The position numbers and the translations under genes are program-made. A stretch of DNA of 64,000 nucleotides from Paraburkholderia guartelaensis. GTDB lineage: Bacteria; Pseudomonadota; Gammaproteobacteria; Burkholderiales; Burkholderiaceae. Shown here piece after piece: positions 17,688 to 26,145 of the stretch (its first letter is position 1; each line of letters starts with the position of its first letter). Location: assembly GCF_004353905.1 (NCBI RefSeq), contig NZ_SMOD01000031.1, positions 1-64,000 on the forward strand, written 5' to 3'. Under the pieces are notes generated by a model. That model searched no databases. It was not told the DNA's origin and saw only the letters and a list, made by a program, of their open reading frames with translations.

Positions 17688-17721
17688 CTCGCGAGCTGCT
17701 GGACGAGTACGGGAGCCACGT

Positions 17722-18315
17722 GTGCAACGGACCTTTTTTTACATCAACGGTGCGGGCAACAGCGAGGTTCCCGAGCGGGAACTGATCCAGCTCGACAAGG
17801 CGGGCTACACGGTGGCGCTCAACCGCGTGGCGGTGGACACGGTGGCGCCCTACGTGGCCGCCGCCGAGCGCCCCGCGTTGACGAGGCTGCTTGGACGCAT
17901 CGCGCCAGAGGACGAGGTCGTGGTTCTGCAGCTTTCCGCCCTGGGCTGCAACGCGCGCGACGTACTCTCCACGCTGCTCAACTGCCGCAAGGGCAAGATT
18001 GGCGTTCGCTGTGTCGAACTGGGCGGCGTCGATCTCGCGGGGCGCCCCGAGCCGCAAGCGGTCAAGATGCTGCGCGCGGTGGTGCGCATGGAGGCGGCGA
18101 CGCGCAGCGAACGCAGCCGCAACGGCCTGAAGGCCGCGCGAAGCAACGGGCGCCCAACGGGCAGGCCCGCCTCGCTTTCGGCGCCCGATCGCGCGCGCGT
18201 GATGAGTTCGCTCGGCAGCGGGCTCTCGGTGAGCGAAGTGGCGCGGCGCTTCGGCACCTCGCGGCAGACGGTCCTGCGCATACGCGCTGCCGCGGGAGCG
18301 CCGGGTTTTAAGTGA
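17722..18315 (+). CDS. Serine-recombinase-like DNA-binding protein lacking catalytic residues
   Basis: This 197-residue protein has the shape of a resolvase/invertase. The N-terminal domain (residues 1-105) contains PALTRLLGRIAPEDEVVVLQ. After a basic linker, the C-terminal helix-turn-helix reads LSVSEVARRFGTSRQTVLRI. The catalytic serine expected near residue 10 is absent (FFYINGAGNSEV). The arginine-containing LDRLGRS motif is LSALGCNAR, so both active-site arginines are missing. The start at GTG 17722 has GGGAG upstream. It probably binds DNA without cutting it, or represents a decaying invertase. Its 3' end overlaps the convergent gene by 8 bp. Confidence 0.75.
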   Translation: MQRTFFYINGAGNSEVPERELIQLDKAGYTVALNRVAVDTVAPYVAAAERPALTRLLGRIAPEDEVVVLQLSALGCNARDVLSTLLNCRKGKIGVRCVELGGVDLAGRPEPQAVKMLRAVVRMEAATRSERSRNGLKAARSNGRPTGRPASLSAPDRARVMSSLGSGLSVSEVARRFGTSRQTVLRIRAAAGAPGFK

Positions 18316-18664
18316 CCAGCGTATATGGGTCCGCTTCGAGCGCGACGCCCGCACCGCGAATCACCTGCATGTAAGCGAACGTGTCGCCCACGGCAGCGCT
18401 GGCTTGCTCCGCGAGACTGCGCACATCTGACGATTTTTCGGCGCTCGCCATCATGGTTTCGAGCACTGCCGAATCCGCGAACCCATGCGCGGCCGCCGCA
18501 CTGAGAACCGCATCCAGAATACGCCGGGCCGCCGCGCGGGCATCGACCGAAGCGAGCGGCGCACGGTAGGCGAGAAAGCCCGCCATCAGTAGAAAGTCGG
18601 CTGGACTGATACGGTGGCCATTGCCAACCGGCACGCCTTCCGGCATGTCGTGATATCGCGACAT
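18308..18664 (-). CDS. Uncharacterised small protein
   Basis: This is a 118-residue protein starting MSRYHDMPEGVPVGNGHRIS. The ATG at 18664 is chosen because a strong ribosome site GGGAGG lies 7 bp before it. Residues about 23-35 are moderately hydrophobic (PADFLLMAGFLAY). The remainder is Ala-rich and probably helical. No known domain is recognised. It is convergent with, and overlaps by 8 bp, the recombinase-like gene. No functional statement can be made. Confidence 0.6.
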   Translation of the reverse strand: MSRYHDMPEGVPVGNGHRISPADFLLMAGFLAYRAPLASVDARAAARRILDAVLSAAAAHGFADSAVLETMMASAEKSSDVRSLAEQASAAVGDTFAYMQVIRGAGVALEADPYTLVT

Positions 18665-18943
18665 ACTTCGCCTCCCGCGTTGGAGCGCTGTGAATGCTGC
18701 TGCGGCTGCCAAAAAATATAGTACAGAAAGCATCGCTCATGCCGACGAATGCGGTTCTTCTGCAGTGTTCCAACCGGCGGCGGCCTTGTTAAGTGGGGGT
18801 TTCGATAAGTGGTACGGACATTTTTTCGACGTGCCGTCACAGCAAGTCGTAGTATTCTTGACCCGGGCTAAGCAGCCATCCAGCAAAGTGTCATGTTTTT
18901 GTAGGCTTCGAGACAAATTCGCGATTTTTCTCCGAGGGCATTC

Positions 18944-20365
18944 ATGAAAACGCTGTTTCTGCAGGCACCTTCCTATGAAGGCTTCGATGGCGGCGCGGGC
19001 TCGCGCTTTCAAACGAAACGCGAAATCCGCTCGTTCTGGTATCCCACGTGGCTCGTCCAGCCCGCCGCGCTGGTCGAAGGCAGCCGCGTGGTGGATGCCC
19101 CCGCAGACGACATGACGCTCGAAGCGACCCTGGATATTGCACAGGAATACGAACTCATTATCATTCACACGAGTTCGCCCTCGTTCCAGAGCGATATTCA
19201 GTTCTGCGAGCACCTGAAGCGGCGCAAGAGCACGATCCTCATCGGCATGATCGGCGCCAAGGTGGCGGTCGATCCACATGGTTCACTGACTGCGAGCGAC
19301 GCGCTCGATTTCGTGTGCCGCGAAGAATTCGATTTCACCTGCCTCGAGATCTCCCAGGGGCGGCCGTTCGAATCGATCCTGGGCCTGAGCTATCGGCTGC
19401 CCGACGGCGGCATCATGCACAACGACGCGCGGCCGATCCTCGAAGACATGGATCAGCTTCCCTTCGTCTCGCCGATCTACAAGCGCGACCTCACGCCCGA
19501 GCATTATTTCAGCGGCTATCTCAAGCATCCGTATCTCTCGCTCTACACGGGGCGCGGCTGCAAGTCCCGCTGCACGTTCTGCCTCTGGCCGCATACGGTG
19601 GGGGGCCATCGCTATCGCACGCGCTCGGTCGAGCATGTGCTGGAAGAGGTGAAATGGATTCGGGACAACATGCCCGAAATCAAGGAGATCATGTTCGACG
19701 ACGACACGTTCACGGATCTCCGGCCGCGTGCCGAAGAGATCGCGCGCGGGCTTGGCAAGCTAGGCGTGACGTGGTCGTGCAATGCCAAGGCGAACGTGCC
19801 GTACTCGACGCTCAAGGTGATGAAGGACAACGGCTTGCGCCTGTTGCTCGTGGGCTTCGAATCCGGCGACGACCAGATTCTCGTGAACGTCAAAAAGGGC
19901 GTTCGCACGGACTTCGCGCGGCAGTTCAGCGAGGATTGCCGCAAGCTCGGCATCAAGATTCACGGCACCTTCATTCTCGGCCTGCCGGGCGAGACGCACG
20001 AGACGATACAGAAGACCATTCAGTACGCCAAAGAGATCAATCCCCATACGATTCAGGTCTCGCTCGCCGCGCCTTATCCTGGCACGGTGCTTCATAAGCA
20101 GGCGGTCGAAAATGGCTGGCTGAACGATACCAAGGTCATCACGCTCATCAATTCGGCCGGCACGCAGGCCTCGACGATCGGCTATCCGCACCTGTCGCGC
20201 GAAGAGATCTACCTTGGCGTCGAGGAGTTCTACAAGCGCTTTTATTTCCGGCCGTCGAAGATCTGGGAAATCGTCCGCGAGATGCTGGTGAGCTGGGAGA
20301 TGATGAAGCGGCGCCTGCAGGAGGGCGCAGAGTTCTTCAAATATCTTCGGGCGCGCAAGGTCTGA
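18944..20365 (+). CDS. hpnJ: B12-binding radical SAM protein, hopanoid-associated HpnJ
   Basis: This 473-residue protein has an N-terminal cobalamin-binding-like domain (about 1-160) and a radical SAM domain with the cluster motif CKSRCTFC at about residue 206. Features typical of HpnJ are the opening MKTLFLQAPSYEGFDGGAGS, HTVGGHRYRTRSVEHVLEEV and the tail RPSKIWEIVREM. HpnJ is needed in hopanoid producers to build the cyclitol ether head group of bacteriohopanetetrol. No other hopanoid gene (shc, hpnA, hpnI, hpnK) is in the window, so it stands alone here. A rho-independent terminator follows directly. Confidence 0.88.
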   Translation: MKTLFLQAPSYEGFDGGAGSRFQTKREIRSFWYPTWLVQPAALVEGSRVVDAPADDMTLEATLDIAQEYELIIIHTSSPSFQSDIQFCEHLKRRKSTILIGMIGAKVAVDPHGSLTASDALDFVCREEFDFTCLEISQGRPFESILGLSYRLPDGGIMHNDARPILEDMDQLPFVSPIYKRDLTPEHYFSGYLKHPYLSLYTGRGCKSRCTFCLWPHTVGGHRYRTRSVEHVLEEVKWIRDNMPEIKEIMFDDDTFTDLRPRAEEIARGLGKLGVTWSCNAKANVPYSTLKVMKDNGLRLLLVGFESGDDQILVNVKKGVRTDFARQFSEDCRKLGIKIHGTFILGLPGETHETIQKTIQYAKEINPHTIQVSLAAPYPGTVLHKQAVENGWLNDTKVITLINSAGTQASTIGYPHLSREEIYLGVEEFYKRFYFRPSKIWEIVREMLVSWEMMKRRLQEGAEFFKYLRARKV

Positions 20366-20383
20366 AAAGGCCTCCCTCCAAAG

Positions 20384-20411
20384 AAAACGCCCGGAATTCC
20401 GGGCGTTTTTT
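20384..20411 (+). terminator. Rho-independent terminator after hpnJ
   Basis: An 11-bp perfect stem AACGCCCGGAA/TTCCGGGCGTT is followed by a run of six T. It begins 19 bp after the hpnJ stop codon. Confidence 0.9.
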
Positions 20412-20619
20412 GTCACTCGTCTGTCACAGTTGCCTGCTTTTTACGTCTGCAGTATTTCGCGAATTTCGCGCTCCGGTGCGTGGCGCCGGCCTGTCCGAAA
20501 CGTTGTCATTACGAACACTGTACGGCCTTTAACATTTTTTCCGGTGGTGCCTAGAATGGCTCAGCCCTATCACGTACGTCATAACTCATAGCTTCATCGG
20601 GCCACCGGAGGAGACCGTA

Positions 20620-22299
20620 ATGGCACCGAAAAGCAGGTCGCCCGCCATCGCGGATATCGATGCGCGGCCGTCTCGCGTGCCTGACCATGAGCGCGAGAAT
20701 CAGGCGCTTCTCGCGCTGGTCACCGCGCAACTGGATTCCCGCGAAGTCTTGTTGCAGAGGATTGCGGACTTTGCGATGCGTCTGTGCTGCGCGCAATCGG
20801 CCGGCATCAGTTTGCTGGAGCGCGAGGGCGAAGAGCGCTACTTTCGCTGGCACAGCGTGGCCGGCAAGTTCGCGAACCTGTGCGGAACCCGAATCCACTG
20901 GAGCGACTGTCCTTGCGCTGTCGTGCTCGAAGCCGGCAAGCCGCTGCTTTTCACCGCGTTGAGCGCCGATTTCCCGGTTCTTGCCCCTGCATGCGCCAGC
21001 GTGCATGAGGCGCTCATCTTGCCGATCGTTTCGAAAGGGCGGCAACTGGGTGCGATCTGGGTCGCCTCGCTCGAAGAACGTTCGCGCTTTTCCCGCGAAG
21101 ACCAGCGGGTGCTCGGCGAGTTTGCCGCCGTGGCCGGATCGGCGCTCGATCTGGTCGAGGCGCGCGACCATAGCCGCATGCAGACGCAGCGCTATGCGGA
21201 AGTGATCGCCGTGCTCGCGCATGAGTTCCGCAACCCGCTCGCGCCGCTCGAAAACGCGTTCCAGGCGCTCCAGATGATCAGCGAAGACCGCGTGCCGCAG
21301 CGCGAATACTTCGCGGTTGCGCAGCGCCAGATCGCGCAACTCAAGCGTCTGATGGACGAATTGCAGGATGCGTCGCGACTCGACCATAACAAGCTGAGCG
21401 TCGATCCGACCGATGCGTCGTTAAACGAAATCCTTTCCGACGCGCTCGCCTCCATCCGCGAACGTGCGCAGGCTCGCAGGCATACGCTGCGTGTTCATCC
21501 GCTAGCCGGCGACCTGCGGTTGTTCGCCGACCCGACACGGCTCACGCAGGTGATCGTGAACCTGCTTTCCAATGCGGTGCGCTATACGCCCGATGGCGGC
21601 GAGATCGTGCTCACCGTCGAACAAATGGGCACGGGCGACGCGCGCTGCGTCGAGATCGCGATTCGCGACAACGGTATCGGGATCGACCCGTCCGTGCTCT
21701 CGCGCATTTTCGAGCCGTTCGCGCAATTCGCGGGCAAGAGTGCGCGGCTGGAAGGCGGGCTTGGCATTGGGCTGCCCATCGCGCAGCGGCTCGCGCAGTT
21801 GCATGGCGGCGAGATTCTCGTGACGAGCGAGGGAATCGGACGCGGCACGCTGGCGCGCCTCTCGATCCCCGTGCGAACGGGCGGCGCCGAAGCCGTCAAG
21901 CCGGTCGCCGCTGTGATGGCGGGCAATGGCACGGCGCGCGTGCTCATCGTCGACGACAATGCCGATGCGTGTTTCGCACTCGGCGCGTTGCTCGAGCTGG
22001 AAGGGCACGAAGTCAGAACGGCGGGCGACGGCACGAGCGCGCTGACTGTGCTGAGGCAATGGAAGCCACAGCTTGCGCTCGTCGATATCGGCATGCCGGG
22101 CATGAACGGTTACGAACTGGCGGAGCGGATGCTCGCCATGCCGGATCATGTCAACGTGATGCTGGTCGCGCTGAGCGGCCATGTTTCGGACGGCGACCGG
22201 GCCGCGGCGCTGGCGGCCGGTTTCCATGCGCATCTCGCGAAGCCCGCCGATATCGGACGGCTGCGCGCGATGCTCGCGACGTGTGCGCAAGGCGGCTGA
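20620..22299 (+). CDS. GAF-domain hybrid histidine kinase with receiver
   Basis: This 559-residue cytoplasmic sensor has a GAF domain at about 40-185. The GAF domain contains a SDCPCAVV segment with two cysteines that could hold a ligand or haem-like group. HisKA has the phospho-acceptor His201 in VLAHEFRNPLAPLENA. HATPase follows with VNLLSNAVRYTPDGG, IRDNGIGIDPSVLSRIF and GLGIGLPIA. The C-terminal receiver domain has its Asp at about 489 (ALVDIGMPGMNG). A strong ribosome site GGAGGAG precedes the start. No response regulator with an output domain lies next to it, so the partner is unknown. Confidence 0.9.
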   Translation: MAPKSRSPAIADIDARPSRVPDHERENQALLALVTAQLDSREVLLQRIADFAMRLCCAQSAGISLLEREGEERYFRWHSVAGKFANLCGTRIHWSDCPCAVVLEAGKPLLFTALSADFPVLAPACASVHEALILPIVSKGRQLGAIWVASLEERSRFSREDQRVLGEFAAVAGSALDLVEARDHSRMQTQRYAEVIAVLAHEFRNPLAPLENAFQALQMISEDRVPQREYFAVAQRQIAQLKRLMDELQDASRLDHNKLSVDPTDASLNEILSDALASIRERAQARRHTLRVHPLAGDLRLFADPTRLTQVIVNLLSNAVRYTPDGGEIVLTVEQMGTGDARCVEIAIRDNGIGIDPSVLSRIFEPFAQFAGKSARLEGGLGIGLPIAQRLAQLHGGEILVTSEGIGRGTLARLSIPVRTGGAEAVKPVAAVMAGNGTARVLIVDDNADACFALGALLELEGHEVRTAGDGTSALTVLRQWKPQLALVDIGMPGMNGYELAERMLAMPDHVNVMLVALSGHVSDGDRAAALAAGFHAHLAKPADIGRLRAMLATCAQGG

Positions 22300-22310
22300 C
22301 GCGCGCCTCG

Positions 22311-22466
22311 CTAGCGCGGGTGCGAAGAGCGGATTCCGTTGTGGTGGTGGAGGTTGCGCAACAGGCTTGCGCGGCGCCGTTCGCGGCGATAGTGCGCGAC
22401 CACGGCCGCGGCCGCGATCACGATTACCATGACGCCGACGGCGGTTCCCCACTGCAATGCGTCCAT
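22311..22466 (-). CDS. 51-residue single-span membrane protein
   Basis: The start ATG at 22466 is preceded by a near-perfect ribosome site AAGGAGG. Residues 8-25 form one hydrophobic segment (TAVGVMVIVIAAAAVVAH). It is followed by a basic RRERRR patch that should stay in the cytoplasm, and a His-rich tail. Its only recognisable feature is the membrane anchor. It is convergent with the GAF kinase. Confidence 0.6.
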   Translation of the reverse strand: MDALQWGTAVGVMVIVIAAAAVVAHYRRERRRASLLRNLHHHNGIRSSHPR

Positions 22467-22809
22467 GTCTGCCTCCTTGTCACGTCCGGGCCGTCGCGTC
22501 GAGGCGAACGGGTTCAAGCGTAGTGCGGCTGGCAGGGTGCGTCCCGCGGCAAGCGCCGGGGGGAACAACGCGACGCACACGAAAGGGTGGCGCTGGTCGC
22601 GGACGCAAGAAAAGATTAGCCGATCACGATGTGCAATTGAATCGCCGGGGTGTGTACGGATGCCAGTCATTGTGGACACTTCGTTTTCGCCAAACGGGCG
22701 CTCTGGCGAGCGCTTTTCAGTTCTTTGGGGAAGTATCAGGGCCTGCTGGGAGCAGGCCGATGCGGCTGACGATTCGCACCCTGTCGCAATTGCGCTTGCC
22801 TCGGTGCGA
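22467..22809. other. Gene-free interval with one strong hairpin
   Basis: No convincing coding sequence was found here. A perfect 8-bp stem GGCCTGCT/AGCAGGCC with a 3-base loop sits at 22740-22758, about 50 bp beyond the stop of the leftward DUF1488 gene. It may act as a weak terminator, although it lacks a T-run. Confidence 0.4.
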
Positions 22810-23070
22810 TCACTCCAGATCGCGCGTTTCGAGTTCGACGGACTGGCCCCCGTTTTTCTCCAGCGCGTGGCGCGCGGCCAGTTCGATACTCGGGCGGTTC
22901 GCTTCGAATGCGCTCAATAGCGCATGTGCCGATGTGCCGGTGTTGCCGAAGCGGTCGTTCAGCGCGTCGAGTGACACGCTGCACCATACCGGGCGGTTGT
23001 CCACGCTGGCTTCGAACGCTACGCGTGCGGCAGCCACGGCGTGACGGCGACTCGTGAATTCGATTCTCAT
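22810..23070 (-). CDS. DUF1488 family protein
   Basis: This is an 86-residue protein with the DUF1488 layout. The N-terminal strand region RHAVAAARVAFEASVDNRPVWC leads into SVSLDALNDRFG and ends SAFEANRPSIELAARHAL. A ribosome site GGAGG precedes the start. The family is small, cytoplasmic and of unknown function, and is common in Burkholderiales. Confidence 0.8.
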   Translation of the reverse strand: MRIEFTSRRHAVAAARVAFEASVDNRPVWCSVSLDALNDRFGNTGTSAHALLSAFEANRPSIELAARHALEKNGGQSVELETRDLE

Positions 23071-23151
23071 CTTGGTCCTCCGTGAGTTCTATCGTTAAAG
23101 GGTAGAGCCTGGCGCAGCCAATGGTGAGCTCTTTTTGCGCTTCTTTTTGCG

Positions 23152-23403
23152 CTATTTCGCCTGAGCGTCACTGGCGGGGTCGCTGCGCATCATCTTGTCG
23201 TGGGTGGCGGGCCCCTTGGGTTTCTTCACAGGCATGTTGTCGGGGTTGGCGTCGCTTGCCATGCCTGGCGCCGCTGCCGGCGGCATCACCATCGGCGGCG
23301 CAGGGGGATGAGCGCTGGTTTGGGCCTGCGCGCTGGCGGGCAGGGAGGCGGCGACCGCTACACAGGCGATCGTGCCCCAGACGAGAACATGCGGTGGCTT
23401 CAT
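23152..23403 (-). CDS. Small secreted Pro/Ala-rich protein
   Basis: The start at 23403 gives an 83-residue protein that begins with a signal peptide (MKPPHVLVWGTIACVAVAAS, cut after ASAQA). It continues as a Pro/Ala/Met/Lys-rich, probably disordered tail with no cysteine. GGAGGA lies just upstream. An in-frame ATG at 23424 or 23430 could extend it. Function unknown. Confidence 0.55.
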   Translation of the reverse strand: MKPPHVLVWGTIACVAVAASLPASAQAQTSAHPPAPPMVMPPAAAPGMASDANPDNMPVKKPKGPATHDKMMRSDPASDAQAK

Positions 23404-23460
23404 GGCTCCTCCGTGGTTTTTCATCGTCATTTCCCTGCGAAGTGTCGCGAATCGCGTGCC

Positions 23461-23711
23461 TCAGTGAAACAGCGCCGATGTGTCGACGTCGGCCAGTTGC
23501 TTCAGTTCGTCGCGGCGCGTGTCGCACGAGTGCCGTATGGTCGCGCCGCGATACATGCGAGACCGAATGCCGCGCCCATGGTCAGCACGGTGCCGATCGT
23601 CTCGGGCGTCCAGCCATGCGCCTGCAGATAGATGCCGAGAAAGGGGCCCGCGCCCGCCTGCGCGTCCGCGGCGAAGAAACTGACTGCCAGTAGGGGAAGG
23701 GTCGGCTTCAC
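23461..23711 (-). pseudogene. Truncated remnant of an MFS transporter
   Basis: Read leftwards from 23711, the frame opens MKPTLPLLAVSFFAADAQAG and continues PFLGIYLQAHGWTPETIGTV. This matches the first two membrane helices of a 12-span MFS permease, which would be about 400 residues long. After about 50 residues the similarity stops, and the frame closes at 23502. The following bases to 23461 stay open in another frame without recognisable helices. It is interpreted as a gene that lost most of its length by deletion just upstream of the suf operon. Confidence 0.6.
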
Positions 23712-23870
23712 GCGGATGCGTTGTCAATTCTCTCTTGTGAGCAGGGTCTTTCGCATCGCGCATGCCTGCTACACGCTTCATGCGCTCCAAGCTTAAACCC
23801 CGGCCATGCCAGGGTTTTGCCAGGGGTTCTAGAATGAGGTCGTGAGTGTAAAGGAGACCGTAATAACGTC

Positions 23871-25319
23871 ATGGATACACAAGCGAAAACTTTTGAGGAA
23901 TTGCTGCGGCGGGAATATCAGCACGGGTTCGTTTCGGACGTGCAGTCCGATACGTTGCCGCGCGGTTTATCCGAGGACGTGATCCGTCTTATCTCGGAGC
24001 GCAAGCAGGAGCCGGACTTCATGCTGGAATGGCGACTCGCCGCCTACCGGCATTGGCTCACGATGACCGAGCCGCATTGGGCGAGCATCGAACACCCGCC
24101 CATCGACTTCCAGGACATCGCCTACTACTCGGCGCCGCATACGCAGGCGAACCGGCCGAAGAGCCTCGACGAAGTCGATCCGGAACTTCTTCGCACCTAC
24201 GAAAAGCTCGGCGTGCCGCTGCAGGAGCGCGAGATGCTCGCGGGCGTGGCCGTGGACGCGGTATTCGACAGCGTGTCCGTCGCCACGACGTTTCGCCGGC
24301 AGCTGGGCGAGCTTGGCATCGTCTTCTGCTCGTTTTCGGAAGCGGTGCGCGACCATCCGGACCTCGTGCGCCAGTACCTCGGTTCGGTCGTGCCTTACAC
24401 CGACAACTTCTTTGCCACGCTCAACTCAGCGGTATTCAGCGACGGCTCGTTTTGCTATATCCCGCCGGGCGTGCGCTGCCCGATGGAGCTATCCACGTAC
24501 TTCCGCATCAACGCGCGCAACACGGGCCAGTTCGAGCGCACGCTCATCGTGGCCGACAAGGGCGCTTACGTGAGCTACCTGGAAGGCTGCACCGCGCCGA
24601 TGCGCGACGAAAACCAGTTGCACGCCGCCGTGGTGGAACTCGTTGCCCTGGAGGGCGCGCAAATCCGCTATTCGACGGTGCAGAACTGGTATCCAGGCGA
24701 CGCGCAAGGGCGCGGCGGCATCTACAACTTCGTGACGAAGCGCGGCGACTGCCGCGAGGCCAACTCCCGGATTTCGTGGACGCAGGTCGAAACCGGTTCC
24801 GCGATTACGTGGAAGTATCCGAGCGTGATCTTGCAGGGCGACAACTCGATCGGCGAGTTCTATTCGGCGGCGCTCACCAACCACTATCAGCAGGCCGATA
24901 CCGGTACGAAGATGGTGCATATCGGGCGCAATACGCGCAGCACGATTCTCTCGAAGGGGATATCGGCCGGCCGCGGCAAGAACGCTTATCGAGGCCTCGT
25001 GAAAATGGCGCGCTCGGCCGAGAACGCGCGCAACTACACCCAGTGCGATTCGCTGTTGCTCGGCGACCGGTGCAGCGCCTTCACGTTTCCGTACATCGAG
25101 GTGAAGAACCCGAGTGCGAAGGTCGAACACGAAGCTTCTACGTCACGGATCGGCGAAGACCAGTTGTTCTATTGCCGGCAGCGCGGGCTCACCGAGGAGG
25201 ACGCGGTGTCGATGATCGTCAACGGCTTTTGCAAGGACGTGCTCAAGGAATTGCCGATGGAATTCGCCGTGGAAGCGCAGAAGCTGCTGGGCGTGAGCCT
25301 GGAAGGCAGCGTAGGTTAA
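23871..25319 (+). CDS. sufB: Fe-S cluster assembly scaffold SufB
   Basis: This 482-residue protein is the scaffold subunit of the SufBCD complex, which assembles Fe-S clusters in the cytoplasm. Hallmarks are FCSFSEAVRDHPDLVRQYLG, PYTDNFFATLNSAVFSDGSF, SRISWTQVETGSAITWKYPS and the C-terminal RGLTEEDAVSMIVNGFC. It is the first gene of the operon. The SD-like AAGGAG lies 14 bp before the ATG, which is wider than usual, so translation initiation may be weak or the start slightly different. No iscR-like regulator or sufA precedes it. Confidence 0.96.
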   Translation: MDTQAKTFEELLRREYQHGFVSDVQSDTLPRGLSEDVIRLISERKQEPDFMLEWRLAAYRHWLTMTEPHWASIEHPPIDFQDIAYYSAPHTQANRPKSLDEVDPELLRTYEKLGVPLQEREMLAGVAVDAVFDSVSVATTFRRQLGELGIVFCSFSEAVRDHPDLVRQYLGSVVPYTDNFFATLNSAVFSDGSFCYIPPGVRCPMELSTYFRINARNTGQFERTLIVADKGAYVSYLEGCTAPMRDENQLHAAVVELVALEGAQIRYSTVQNWYPGDAQGRGGIYNFVTKRGDCREANSRISWTQVETGSAITWKYPSVILQGDNSIGEFYSAALTNHYQQADTGTKMVHIGRNTRSTILSKGISAGRGKNAYRGLVKMARSAENARNYTQCDSLLLGDRCSAFTFPYIEVKNPSAKVEHEASTSRIGEDQLFYCRQRGLTEEDAVSMIVNGFCKDVLKELPMEFAVEAQKLLGVSLEGSVG

Positions 25320-25332
25320 GAGGGAGAGAAGC

Positions 25333-26145
25333 ATGCTGGAAATCAGCAATCTGAGTGTCGAAGTGGAAAGCAAGCCGATTCTGCGCGGTGTGGATTTGCG
25401 CGTGAATGCGGGCGAGGTTCACGCGATCATGGGGCCGAACGGCTCCGGCAAAAGCACGCTCGCCCATGTGCTGGCGGGGCGCGAGCAATACGTGGTCACG
25501 GGGGGCGGCGTGCAGTACGACGGCTGCGACCTGCTCGCGCTTGCGCCCGACGAGCGCGCGCGCCGTGGGCTCTTTCTCGCGTTTCAGTATCCGGTCGAGA
25601 TACCGGGCGTGAGCAATATCTATCTGCTCAAGGCCGCGCTCAACGCCCAGCGCAAACATCGTGGCGAGGCGGAACTCGACGCCATGGATTTTCTCGCGCT
25701 GGTGAAGGAGAAAATGGCGGCCATGGAGATGAAGGAAGACCTTCTGTACCGGGGCGTGAACGAAGGGTTCTCGGGCGGCGAGAAAAAGCGCAACGAGGTG
25801 CTGCAAATGACGGTGCTGGAGCCGCGTCTCGCGATTCTCGACGAGACCGACTCCGGGCTCGATATCGACGCATTGCAACTCGTCGCCCGTGGCGTGAACC
25901 AGATGCGCAGCGCGGACCGAGCCATCGTGCTCGTGACGCACTACCAGCGTCTGCTCGACTACATCGTGCCGGACCAGGTGCATGTGCTTTCACAGGGGCG
26001 CATCGTGCGCTCGGGTTCGCATGAGCTTGCGCTCGAGCTGGAGCGCAAGGGGTACGGCTGGCTCGGCGCGGAGGATAGCGACGGACCGGCAGCGGGGCAA
26101 GGCGCCGGCACGCAACACACGGTAGCGGCCAGGGAGCAACGATGA
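25333..26145 (+). CDS. sufC: Fe-S assembly ATPase SufC
   Basis: This 270-residue cytoplasmic ABC-type ATPase energises SufBCD. Walker A is MGPNGSGKSTLAHVL at about residue 37. The SufC-specific signature is FSGGEKKRNEVLQM, and Walker B is LAILDETDSGLDID. The H-loop follows in VLVTHYQRLL. It has no transmembrane partner, as expected. It begins 13 bp after sufB and overlaps sufD by 4 bp (ATGA). The C-terminal tail of about 25 residues is Gly/Ala-rich and extends beyond the usual 250-residue length. Confidence 0.96.
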   Translation: MLEISNLSVEVESKPILRGVDLRVNAGEVHAIMGPNGSGKSTLAHVLAGREQYVVTGGGVQYDGCDLLALAPDERARRGLFLAFQYPVEIPGVSNIYLLKAALNAQRKHRGEAELDAMDFLALVKEKMAAMEMKEDLLYRGVNEGFSGGEKKRNEVLQMTVLEPRLAILDETDSGLDIDALQLVARGVNQMRSADRAIVLVTHYQRLLDYIVPDQVHVLSQGRIVRSGSHELALELERKGYGWLGAEDSDGPAAGQGAGTQHTVAAREQR

